Assembly (NCBI RefSeq): GCF_014633365.1 | Contig: NC_068347.1 | Span: forward strand, 25,150,493-25,214,492 | Reading direction: 5' to 3' | Origin: Diospyros lotus | Taxonomy: Eukaryota > Streptophyta > Magnoliopsida > Ericales > Ebenaceae | Length of the DNA stretch: 64,000 nucleotides | In this document: in pieces, positions 1-12,287 of the stretch | Layout of the letters: every line of letters starts with the position of its first letter | Numbering within the stretch: the stretch's first letter is position 1 | Notes under the pieces: generated by a model | Told to the model about the DNA's origin: nothing | What the model saw: the letters and a program-made list of their open reading frames with translations, nothing else | Database searches by the model: none | Made by a program: the position numbers and the translations under genes

Positions 1-1250
1 GCAAAGAACGTTTTCAATTGCATAGGACAAAGGAATGGAAATTAGTTACATAAATGGCTGAACCACACAAAACTAAAGTGAAAGCTTCATACATTCAGGT
101 AAACACACAAAAAGACTTATTGTCACTTCAACTCACGGTTATGTCTCTGGCATGCCACACAGAGGAACAGAACAAGAGCCAACAAGTAGATGAAAGAGTA
201 CGAGTAGAGGAGAAGAAGGAAAAGGAGATGGTGATGAGGGACAAGAAGAGGAGAGAAGGAAGAGATTGAGGCACATGGAGCGGAAGAAAAGAAAACGTAC
301 CCAGAGGAGGAAAGAAGATTAATAAAAAGAGAGAAAGAAGGAAAATAACAAAGAAAAGAATTGCAGCAGAAGACCAGATATTCATTTGAGTACTCATTAT
401 CCAACACAACATCATAGCCAGGGACACAAAAAAAAACAACCAAAGTACAAGAAAAAAAGATGTAAAACTTGTCAAAATCAACACACATGTTTATCTAGCA
501 GAGGCAACATCACAAAAATGGATGCAAAGCCATCCCATTCTATGAAATGGGTGGTGGCATTCACCAACCACTTTGCTGTGGTTGCTTCTGGACCATCCAC
601 CTCCTCTTGCTCCTCCATCGTCCACCTCTTCCTCCTTCAATTATGTAACTTTTTATTCTGATAATCGAATTTTATTTTCATTCAATTTTTTAAAATACTT
701 TTAGTTTAAAAACCGACAATAAATTTTTTTAAGATCAATTCAATAATTAAATGCTTTTTTGGATTTCTAAATAAGAATTTTCAATTTTATAATGTAAAAA
801 GGGCATTCTTGTCACTGGCTTATTTTTCTTTTACATTTCATAGAAATGAAGGCATACCAAACATGGGAATGGAATGGCCAATCCATTCCTACCTATACCA
901 AACATGGCAATGGAATGGAATAGCCATTCCATTGCATTCCCATTCCATTTCCCTCACCCTTCATTCTATCCAACAAAACAAAACCTCAGTGTAGCCTTTT
1001 GGCAACAAGGCAACCAACCTAGCCGTCTAGACCAACTTTGAAAGTATAAACCCAACAACAACCAACAGTAGACTTGCCTCGAGGAAGAGATAACTAGTCC
1101 CAAGTCCCATTGGAATGTAAAGAAAACATTTTTTCAACCATAGCAACTCGCCACCCCAAATGAGAAACGTTTTTGTAACAGTCTCAAGAATAGATACAAA
1201 AGATAAAGAAGAGATAAAAACAATATATCTAGGAGATAAAGAACAATAAC
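1..1250. other. Intergenic, no gene seen; purine-rich tract and GGAATGG repeats
   Basis: No open frame here resembles a protein I recognise. About 180-370 is strongly purine-rich on the plus strand (GA/AAG runs), which produces spurious long frames on the opposite strand. At 854-945 there is a cluster of direct and inverted GGAATGG/CCATTCC words, with the phrase ATACCAAACATGG occurring at 854 and 895 (41 bases apart). Such palindromic ATTCC clusters are common in small plant transposons, but no ends or target duplication could be defined. Confidence 0.5.
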
Positions 1251-1313
1251 TAGCGAAATTTAAAATGGGATGCTAGGTAGTACATCGACGAGTACCTTTA
1301 CAAAGAGCTCGAG

Positions 1314-1381
1314 GCAAATCAAGATCAGGAGGTGAGGAGACAAGCTAGAGGGAGAAAGCTCAACCCCTGATCTTGATTTGC
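1314..1381. repeat. Perfect 16-bp inverted repeat (hairpin)
   Basis: The arm GCAAATCAAGATCAGG at 1314-1329 is repeated in reverse complement at 1366-1381, with a 36-base loop. It lies at the 3' edge of the Copia remnant. No function can be assigned. Confidence 0.8.
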
Positions 1382-1399
1382 CTAGCGGATGAATCCACA

Positions 1400-2830
1400 G
1401 GTTGCTCCATTGGTTTGTCTACTACTGGCTCAACTGGAGGGTCCACATGTGAAGGACAACGCTGATAATTCTGAAGTTGAGGCAATCAAAGCAAGAGGAA
1501 GATGGAGGTGGAGTAGAATATGGAAGATTAAGAAAGAAGGCAAGCAAAGGTAAACTAGATGACACCAACTTGGACAACTCTGATGGCAGGGAAAAATAAG
1601 GAGATGACTCAAAAAGGTAACATCAGCAAAGACAAAATAGTGAGCTCACTTGGGAGAATAGCATCGATACCCTTCTGAAGACAGAGATAACCAAGAAAAC
1701 ACATTTAAGAGACCAAGCAAATAACTTATTGCGACCAGGAGCAATCTAACGAACAAAGCATGTATATCCAAATATACAAGGAGGAATGGAGTACGTGTCA
1801 ACCCGAGGAAAAAGAATAATAGAATAAGGGACCTAATCGTTAAGGACATATGAAGGCATATAATTAATCAAATTACACACTATTAAAAGAGCATCATCCC
1901 AATATTGGAAAGGGACATACATCTGAAGGAGTAAGTGCGTGCAGTTTCTATTAAATGACGATTCTTCCTTCCAATGAGTTTGGTGAGGAATCCCTTTGGA
2001 TGATATGTAAGATTTTAGTGCATTATCACTATGAAGAACATGAATTGGCTCATCAAATTGAGTGTGAATTTTAGCACAAAAGATGGTAAAGATGGAAAAT
2101 AATTTGAAAAGATTTTTCATTAGATATACCCAGGTAATTTATGAAAACAATCAATAAAGACAACAATACTGAAATCCTTGTTATGAATTAACACAATTAG
2201 GATCCCACACATCACAATGAACAACTAAAAAGAGAGAGCTAGCACGTTTATTGACTCAACTTGGGAATGAACTACAACTATGTTTCCCTAGTTGACATGA
2301 CTCTGTTATGGTCCATTGCAAGGTATGGGACTTGTCCCATATCAAGAAGTATGGGCTCTTGGTGTGGGGTTTATAATTTCTTAGGCACCTCCCCTCAACA
2401 GCTAGTATTTGAGGGTGAGTTCTACCTAAGGGGTGTAACAATGGTATCAGAGCCAACTCCATGGCTCTCGGTGCAATCGAGCGGCAATGAAAGTGACGTC
2501 GGCATTGCAATGTTCGTCCAAGACTAGCTAGGCTAGTACACAGCCTGTCATAGTGGGTGTCAGGCTGCAGAGTGTGGTGATATGTTATGGTCCATTGCAG
2601 GGTATGGGACTTGTCCCACATCGGGAAGTATGGGCTCTTGGTGTGGGGTTTATAACCTCTTGGACACTCTCCCCTCAACGGCTAACTTTTGAGAGTGAGT
2701 TCTATCCAAGAGGTGTAACAAACTCAAACTCTAAGGTAGGAAAATTAGACAAACTTAATAGTACCTTGTGATGGGATTCTACAAACTTTAACAATACCTT
2801 GTGAGCATCCAGAAAATATTCAATGCAACC
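1400..2830 (-). mobile_element. Ty1/Copia retrotransposon remnant (GAG-pre-integrase and integrase)
   Basis: Minus-strand frames from about 2800 down to 1430 read as a decayed Copia polyprotein. The GAG-pre-integrase motif SCQLGKHSCSSFP lies across the TRIM insertion site near 2280-2303 and 2721-2760. The integrase core follows at 1833-2120, with LHSDNALKSYISSKGIPHQT matching the Copia pattern of an SDN motif followed by GI-HQT. Then comes the post-integrase motif GYRCYSP near 1650. Several frameshifts and stops break the frame. No LTRs of this copy were found, so it is a fragment. The reverse transcriptase part is absent, and reading to the left fades out near the inverted repeat. Confidence 0.85.
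2304..2720 (+). mobile_element. TRIM (miniature LTR retrotransposon), 417 bp
   Basis: Two direct repeats, 2304-2440 (137 bp) and 2583-2720 (138 bp), are about 90% alike by eye. Each starts TGTTATGG and ends GTGTAACA, the TG...CA ends of an LTR. Immediately after the first copy is TGGTATCAGAGCC (2442-2454), the primer-binding site complementary to the 3' end of initiator tRNA-Met. The internal region is only 142 bp and has no coding capacity. Flanks are GACTC (2299-2303) and AACTC (2721-2725), a 5-bp target duplication with one mismatch. These features match TRIM elements, which must be copied by enzymes of other retrotransposons. It sits inside the GAG-pre-integrase segment of the older Copia remnant. 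Confidence 0.93.
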
Positions 2831-3091
2831 ATCATAGACCAGTTATATCTTGCCATGTATAGAAATCTTGAATGACAATGGATAGTAAGTGATAAATTCA
2901 AAAACAGAAATAGAGTTTATTTCTATCCACTACCATGTATTTAAAATTTGTATACATAACAAGATATAATTAGATCGTGATAACAATACCACTTCAACAT
3001 AATCACATGCTATCACGGTTACGTTGAATATTTTCTCGTGAGCATTGCAGAAATTAAAGACACGTCAACTCATCCTTATACATGACTTCCT

Positions 3092-3150
3092 ACAGCATTG
3101 CAGATAAATAGTAAAAGAACACACACAGCATTGCAGATAAATAGTATAAA
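3092..3150. repeat. Tandem duplication, 33-bp unit
   Basis: The phrase ACAGCATTGCAGATAAATAG occurs at 3092 and again at 3125, giving two copies of a 33-bp unit. It lies about 100-160 bases downstream of the NMNAT stop codon and so may be in the 3' untranslated region. Confidence 0.75.
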
Positions 3151-3250
3151 GGAAACAAATAATTTATGGGATTCTTAAAATGCCACCAGAAATAAAGGAG
3201 CTGAAACCTGGTGGAGATCCTTAAAAAAGAGTTGTTGCAGATTGGATCCA

Positions 3251-6200
3251 TTAGTCAGAGGAGTTGGAGTATAAACGCTGCTGCTTGATATAATCAATCA
3301 CCTCATTGGCTGTTAAATATTTTACTGACCGCCCCCTCGAAATGCAGTCCCTGTGGTATACATAAACACAAGAAAAATTAAGTGGGCCTCTAGCTAGTTG
3401 ATCTCAATTAAGGAGTTCAATTTATCTTCCCCATTTGATTTTTGAGCCAAATTGGTTTACCTTATTCGTGTTGAACTGATGTGGTTTGGGACAAGTTCAT
3501 CCACAACTTTGATGTTATTCTGCAGTAGTATATAAGAAGCACAGAAAGATGTAAGCCAGTTGTGAGAGTGATTGAGAGAGAAAACTTGAGAGATTGGTCT
3601 CTCAATTCTATTATTTGTAGGCTAATTACAATGGATGGAGCTAATTATGGAGCTAATTACAGCCTAAATTATGGAGATTAGTTGACTATATACACATTCT
3701 ATACATGGAATGAAATAAATCTAACACTCTCCCTCAAACTGGAGCATATGTGCTAAGCTTGTTACAAATATAATTTATCCAAGAACCCCTGAGTGACTTT
3801 GTGAAGGCATCTACTAGTTGATCATTGGAGTTAACAAATTCAGTGACAATAACACATTCAGCTAGTTTTTCTCTGATAAAGTAACAATCAATCTCAATAT
3901 ACTTGGTCATTTCATGAAATACTAGATTGGATGCGATATGAAAGGCAACCTAATTGTCACACACAAGCTTCATTAGAGACGCTTCACACAATTTTAGTTC
4001 TTGTAGGAGTTGCTTGAGCCATATAAGCTCACATGTTGCCAATGGCGAAGCCACGTGAGGGCCCGATTGGGGGGGGAGGGGGGCAGTTGCCCCCATTGGG
4101 CCAGATTTTTTTTAAGAAAATATATATTTTTTACAATGGGTTACAACTGAAAATAAAGAAAGTTATTTATAGTTTATTACTAGAAATAAAAAAAAAAAGT
4201 AAGTATATAATGGCCCAGTAGTAACCATCACAGCATTTTTTACAATTTGCTCATAATTTTATTTTTTTACAAAGATGATGCAAAGAAAGCAAAGTATTAA
4301 AGAAAATTGTGAAGCAAAGAAAGCAAGTATGGAGGAAATTTATATTAAAGAAAATAAAAAAGTTAACAAAGCAAGTATTGAGCAAATTGATGTTGCACTA
4401 CTTCCTATGGATCTTGGGCTAAGAACTCTAATAATGAATTACAATGTTAATCTTCGAGATCAATTAGAAGAGCTTACTTGCAAAAAGGTCTATGTCAGCT
4501 CAAAATCAAGACGATTCATTCCAGTTTAGTTGAATGAATTTGGTGATTGGTTAGAATATAGTATAAGCAAAGATATCACATTTTGCTTATACTATTATCT
4601 TCTTAAAACAAATAATGAGAAACAAGGAGGTGGTGATTCTTTTGTGAAAGAAGGGTTCGGTAATTTTAAAAAGAAAGATAGATTTCAAATTCATATTAGA
4701 GATGTCAATAGTGCACACAATCAAGCTCAAAACAATTGTGAGGCCTTAATGAATCAAGAGTAAAATATTGAGACAATTTTCTTCAGGCAATTAGAACAAA
4801 CATGGTGTGATTATCGAATTCGTCTGAATGCATCAACTGATTGTGTTTGACTTCTTTTATGCCAAGAACTAACCTTTTGTGGTCATAACGAGTCTAAAGA
4901 TTCAAATAATCAAGATAACTTTCTTGAACAATTGCAATTTATAGTATAAAAAGCCGTAAAAAATAATTGTAAAAAAATTATACATTTTAATATTATTATT
5001 ATTATTATTATTTTATTTTTAAAATTATATTTTTTGTATTTAAGTTTGTCCCCACTAAATCAAAATTCTAGCCCCGCCCCTGCATGTTGCATTAGTCATG
5101 GCTCGATATTCTTCTTCAACACTTGACCTTGCTACCACATTCTGCTTCTTGCTCTTCCAAGAAACCAAATTACCTCCGATCAAAGTATAGTACCCTGAAG
5201 TAGATCTTCAATCACAAGGAGATCCTCTCCAGTCAACATCTAAATAGCAACAAATTTATGAGTACCCTATCCTCATAAAGCAATCCTTTTCCTAGCGCAC
5301 CCTTAATATACTTCAGAATATGGAGAACAACATCCTAGTGAGAGTCGCATAGGGAGTTGAGAAACTGACTAGCCACACTAACAATGAAAGAGATATCTGG
5401 TCTTGTTACTATGAGGTAATTTAACTTTCCCACCAGTCTCTGAAATTTCCGAGGGTCTAACAATGGCTCCCCTAACCTGGTAAGAGTTTGACATTAGGAT
5501 TCATTGGAGTGTCAATTGGTTTGGAATCTAATAAACCAGTTTCTTCCAGGATATCCAATGCGTACTTCCTTTGTAATATAGAAATACCATCTCTCGACTG
5601 GGCCACCTTAATACCCAAGAAGTATCTGAGTTGTCCCATGTCTTTTGTCTAAAAATGTTTGAAAAAGTGCTCCTTCAGCTACTATCACTCCCAATGATGA
5701 TAATGTTATCTACATAAACCACAAGGTTGATGCATTGTTGTGATGGTGAGTGTCAATAAAAGACAGAGTGATCGGCTTCACACCTGGTCATTCCAAATGC
5801 CTAAACCACAATACTAAACTAGCCAAACCACACTTGAGGAGATTATTTCAATCCTTAGAGAGACTTACTGAGTTTGTAAACTAACCCAAACTCCCCCTGA
5901 GTAACAAACCTAGGTGGTTGCTCCATGTGCACTTCTTCCTACAAGTCATCATGAAAGAATGCATTTTTAATATCAAACTGATTGAGTGGCCAAAGATGCA
6001 TAGCAGCCAAAGAGAGGAATAGATGAACAAAGGCCATCTTGGCCACCGGAGAGAATGTATCACTCTAATCCAATCTGAAGATTTGAGTGTACCCTTTAGC
6101 AATCAAACGCGCTTTAAGACGATCAATAGTTCCATCAAGGCCAATCTTGGGAGTAAAAATCCATCGACAACCAACTGTGGTCTTTCCGTGCAGGAGAGGA

Positions 6201-9200
6201 ATCAGTTCCCATGTCGCATTGGAGTGCAAGGTTTCTGTCTCATCAATCATAACCTAGCACCAAATAGGATGAGACAAAGCTTCACCTATATCTTTAGGAA
6301 TGAGGATAGAGGAAAGACTCAAAACAAAGGCACAATAGGCAAGTAATAGGCAGTCATATTTCAAAAAAAGATAAATAGGGTAAGGATTAAGAATAGATTG
6401 TTTACCCTTGTGTTGGGCAATAAGGAGACTATCTAGGTCCAAATCCGTGGCAGGAGGAACGTTTGGTGGAGAAAGTGAGTCAACATAGGTCAACTCAGTC
6501 GATTGGCTAGCTCTGGTAGCAAGTCAAGGATGATGATGGTATGTGAGAAGAGGAGGATTTGTGGAAGAAGAGATAGGTGAATCCTCTGAAGGCAAGGAAG
6601 GAGAATAAAAGGGAATGGGCAAAACCTAATCAATGCTTTCTGAGTCGGGCTGAGCAATCGAAAAGAAAGACTGTCGTTCAAAGAAAATGACATCAACAAA
6701 CATGATGTATTGATTTAACTCAGGGGAATAGCATTTATAACCCTTTTGTAACCGAGAATAGCCTAGGAAAATACATTTAAGAGCCCTAGCAACAAGCTTG
6801 TCCTGTCTAGGAGTCAAACAATGCACAAAACAAACTCAACCAAAGGTACGAAGAGAAAGGAAAATAGAGTGGCTGAGTAGGAAACAAAATACTATGAGGG
6901 ATTTGATCATGTGACTAATAAGATAACAGGTAGTAAGAATTGCGTCACCCCAAAATTTAAAATGAAGATTAGCATGCAATAATAGAGTTCAGGCAGTCTC
7001 AACCAAATGATAATTTTTTCTCTCAGCTACTCCATTCTGTTGTGGAGTGTATGGACAAGAAGATTGGTGTAAAATGCCCTAAGTAGCCATAAATGTTGTA
7101 AATTGAGATGAAAAATATTCTAGAGCATTATCACAACGCAAGGCACAAATAATTTTGCCAAACTAAGTCTTTATTTCAACACAAAATGTTCGAAATATGG
7201 AAAATAACTCTAAACGACTTTTCATTAAAAATATCCAAGTGCAACGAAAATAGTTGTCAATAAAGGTAACAAAATAAGAAAATCCCAAAGTAGAGTTAAC
7301 ACGACTAAGACCCTATACATCTGTGTGAATAAGAGAGAAAGGGGACTCACTCGATTGGGGACTCTACGGGGAAAATAACTACGAGTGTGTTTTCCACATT
7401 GACAGGGCTCACAATCTAAAACATATAGAGAGGAAAAACTTGGAACCAAATTCTTGAGTTTAGAGAGACTCAAGTGACCAAGGCGATGATGGAGGAGTTC
7501 GGGAGAGGTGAGGCTAGTGCAAGCCACTAGTGAACTAGGCGTAGCAAGATGGTAGTGACCTTGTGACTCATGCCCAATGCCAAGCATCCACCCCATACCC
7601 TGTCCTATACACAAATAGAGTTATGAGTTGAAGGCGACTAAACAGTTAAGGGTTTTAGTGAGTTAGCTAACATAAATTAAATTAAAAGGACTACCAAGAA
7701 CATATAAAACAGAATTCAAAGATAAAGACGAGTTGGGTGTGATTTGGCATATCTCTTTAACTACAATTTTAGTGCCATCAACAAGGGTAACAGTGGATAA
7801 AGCATTAAAATAGGTAAGAGAGAATAAAAGAAGTTTATTACCACACATATGGTCAATGACACCAGAGTATAATCCAAGGACCAAGAGATTAACCTTTAGC
7901 AATGCAAGCAACGGAGTTACCAGTTTAAGACTATCATGCAACTTGGAATTTCAGGAAAGCATCATACTCGACTACAGATATAGGTATCAACTATGAACCC
8001 AATGAAGATGGGGCAGAACTAGGATCACTTTGAAACACATTAGTTGCACTGGTAGATGATGCAGGCGAAGCAACTGGGCGACTATATTTCTTCTAGCATT
8101 TTTCTTCAAGATGACCCATTTTCTTGCAAAAGGTGTACTGTGAACAACCATTACTACGTCCCTTATTTCCTCCTGAGTTGGAAGCCTGAGATACAAGAGC
8201 TAAATTTGGATGGAATGGTAGCAGTAGATGAAGGGAACACATTGTGCGCACCTATCATGTTCAACAACATTTGAAAGAATCCTTCATGGTAGGATTAGTA
8301 GAGCTAGTCAGGATTTGATGTCTAACAACGGCAAATTTAGTTTCAGTTCAGAGAGAGCAATAACCATAAAAAATTTCTCTCAGTGTGCAATTTGTTCAAC
8401 ATGAGTTGTAGTAAAAGGGAGAAGAGCATCAAATTCCTGCATGAGTGCTCAAACTTGCCCCCAAATAAGATTCCATGGAGATCTCTGTTGACCTTAAGAC
8501 CACCACACTCACAGCAAACTATCCCTCAAGAACTCACTGATTATACCCCAAAACAGACACACAATCACTCGATAGAAATACAAGAATAGGAATAGAAAAT
8601 AGCAATAAAACACAATGAGACACAAGATTTTATCCTGGTTCAGTCTCATAAATGAGACCTACATCCAGACTGCCTTAGACCCATGAAAACCCCACTATCT
8701 TGAATCCCTTACAGCCATTACATGAACTAGGAAACCCTCTCTTTCCCTCAGTCTATAACCCTAGACTAAATAGAGAAGAAAACCCCCAAGAGAAATACAA
8801 ATTAACCCTTCTCTCGGCCTAGCACATTCTCGCTCAACTCTCTCAAGATAACCCAATGTTTTCATGCATTATTTCCGAGCCCTCCCAGCCCTTATTTATA
8901 GATCATAGAGGCGGGCAAGGCAGTTACTACCAACTGCCCATCCTGACCGAAATATAACTAACTTTCGGTCAGCTTTACACAAACTAAGCAACACTCAATT
9001 CAATAGGAAAATATGCTAACAGATTTATACAAGAAAAGACTAAGTACAGAAACTAATCTAAGACAAATGTCTTCACAATCTCTTGCTTGAGGTTTTTGAT
9101 ATTAGAAACCACAGTATACAAGTGTTGGATATCATTAGCACAACACTCTTCAACTTCTTTCCATACTTCAACACAAGTTTCAAAGGAGCAAAAGAGCTAC

Positions 9201-9425
9201 AAGATTGACGGATCTATCAAGACCCAACGGTGGAAAAGGTAGTTAAAGGTTGTAACCATAGGCTGTTGATATAGTTGGAAGACTATAACAAATAACAGTG
9301 GGAGAATTAAGTGGTTGTAACGATTGAGGACGGGCTTATATAAAGGGCTTCCCCTCTCAAAAAGAACTATCGATGAATACTTTGATGAATTTACAATCTA
9401 TTCCCTCTCTCAATTTCTCTCTATT

Positions 9426-9483
<58 letters not shown>

Positions 9484-12250
9484 TCTCCCTCTCGTTCTCT
9501 TTTTCTCCCTCTCGTTCTCTTTTTCTCCCTCTCATTCTCTTTTTTTCTCTCAAAACAAACCCTAATTCTCCTCACCAAGGAGAATTTACCCTCACTTTGT
9601 CAGGTTGAGACCTTGACAATTCGTATCAGAGCTGCAACTTGGGGTATAATCCCAGCCTTGAAGCGAGTGGAATCTAGCCCAAATTCCGCCGACTTAGTTT
9701 GAACTTGTGGCGAGTCTTATTGTAGCGAGAAACGAGGAAGACCCAGAGAAGTCTGGCCGAATTCCACTAATCTAAAGGCTGGACAACCTTCGTTGGGTCG
9801 ACTCTGTGAGGCAAGCAAGACCGACGTGAAGCGAGAAAGATCCAGAAAATCAGAGGGCCGAATTCCTTAACCAAGAACAAGTCGACATCCACAAACAAAC
9901 CTTGGAGGTGAACGAGGAGGCACAGGCGACTCAGTGGTGATCTTGGATTCAAACAGAGAGGCCAAGTCGACCCATCCATAAAATTGAAGGGAAATACTAG
10001 GTGGGTGTGGGAATTGTAGAAAGGGTGCCAGGAGCTTGAATCTTGTCTTCCGGCAATTTAATTCAAGCAAGAAACGATGGTTGATTGCACAAGATTAAAG
10101 CAGATGGAGCTTCAAATCCAGCAAGTAAGCGCATCAATAGCAGACGTCCAAGGGAAGGTTGTGGCCAACAACGAAGCGATTGAACAGAAGATTGAGCAAC
10201 AATTGACCGCAAGTTGGATCATGGCGAGCATGCAGGAGGAATTTTATGGGCAATTTCAAGAAGTTAAGGATCAAATTCAGAGCTTCATGCTCATGTTTGT
10301 AGGGCAAAACTCCGCCAAATTATCAACTGAATTCCCTCCAAGAGAGCATTCGGAGCCAGTTCTGTTCGGGCTAAGAATGGGACCAAGAACCACAGAAATG
10401 GTGAAATTGGAGGCAGAGACACCAGCGATGGAGGAACCCATAGCCGATCAAGTCAGAAGGAATGCGTTGCTGCACTAAATCGCTCTACAGAGTTCGCGAG
10501 TGAGGAGACGGAAACGATAGTGGCGGAGGAAGTTGGCCATGGGCGAGTGGATCGGAGGACAGTTGGGCCACCAATCTCGCATTCATCCCAATTTCCTATG
10601 CCCAAATTAGACGTGCCAATGTTTGAGGAACAAAACACACATTGGTGGGTTCGGAGGTGTGAAAAATTGTTCACTCTCTATCAAACACCGTAGGAGTAGA
10701 AGATAATGCTGGCAGTAGCCTACTTGAATGACATTGCCGATTCTTGGTTCCAAGATTGGTATGAGTCGCAAGAAGGCAACAACTGGTCACAATTTGTGGA
10801 GGCTTTCTATACAAGGTTTGGAGACCGAAATTTAGGGGACGCTATGGAAGAATTTAACAAGCTGAAGCAAGTCAGAATAGTGCAGCAATATCAAGAAAGA
10901 TTCGAGGAACTCAAGTCAGTGATGCGCACAATGAATCTAGGATCAAGCAAAGCCTACTTCATTTCAAGTTTTATAAGTGGGTTGAGTGACAAATTAAGGC
11001 CAGCAATGAAGATACAACGGCCAAAAACGGTCAGAGAGGCAACTGAAATTGCAAGGCTACAAGAGATGTTGGTAGAAGCTTTGGTAAAGAAACAGCAGCT
11101 TCCTTTTCACAACAATCAATTGGCTTTCAACCGTGAGGGTACAGAAGCAGGGAAATGTGGCCAAAACATGAAGGGCAACGTTGTTCCGTTGTTCCACTTG
11201 TGGCAAGGGAAAATCCATCATTCAAAGGTTGTTCCGAGATCTTTGAGTAGCGGAGACAAGTTGGCCTGTGTTACAAGTGTGGGGATCAGTACGTACTAGG
11301 GCATCAATGTAAAAAACAACTGCTAATGTTGGAAGGAGGAGGAGAAAAGCTCACATATGATGATGTTTCACGTGAGGAAGAATTAGTGGCAGAAGAAGTA
11401 GAGGATGGAGCGATCTCCTTACATCCATTGAGGGGGTTAGTGAACAGTAGGACAATCACGATGGAAAGGACGGTGAGAAATCAGAAATTAATGGTTTACT
11501 CGATAGTGGCAATACGCACAACTTTATGGGCGAAGAAACAGCAAAGAAATTGGGATGTATGGTTGAGAGGGTGCATCCATTGATGATGACAATTGCAAAT
11601 GGGGTAAAAATGGTAAGTAGGATGGCCTGTATGAATTTCCACTGGGAAATGCAAGGAGAAGCATTATCCATAGATTTACGACTACTACAGCTTGAAGGAT
11701 ATGGCGTCGTGTTGGAGGTGGATTGGATGTAAATCGTTAGTCCCATCCGCTTTAATTTCAACAAGATGGAAGTAACAATTGTGAAAGACGAAAGATCAGT
11801 AACTTTGATGGGGAGTGTGGACAGTGGGGAATGCAAGATAATAACCAGGAAGGGGTTGAGGAAGACTATTAAATCACGGTTGCACCAAGTGGCACAACTC
11901 TTTTCTCTACAAACCATGACAGAAAATAGGAGATTCACTCGTAAGACAAGCAGTGCTAGTAACAGTCAGCAGCCCAGCTTAATCGATATGGCAAATTGGA
12001 AGAAGAAAGGTTGGCTAGCTTCTCACTTTCTTGGGGACAAGAAAGTTCTGAACCAAGGGGTATTGTCAGGACCCTATAGTGGAAAAGGTTATTAGAGGTT
12101 GTAACCATAGGCTGTTGATATAGTTGGAAGATTGTAACAAATAACAACAGGAGAGTTAAGTGGTTGTAACGATTGAGGATGGGCCTATATAAAGGGTTTT
12201 CCCTCTCAATAAGAACCATCGATGAATACTTTGATGAATTTACAGTCTAT

Positions 12251-12287
<37 letters not shown>

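Noticed and set aside
123..488. Overlapping minus-strand frames rich in Phe, Leu and Ser
   Set aside because: They are the complement of a purine-rich tract, overlap each other in different frames and show no domain or splice support.
9429..9478. CT tract as a promoter element or functional motif
   Set aside because: It lies inside a Gypsy LTR, and the matching 3' LTR has a shorter tract; simple microsatellite expansion explains it.
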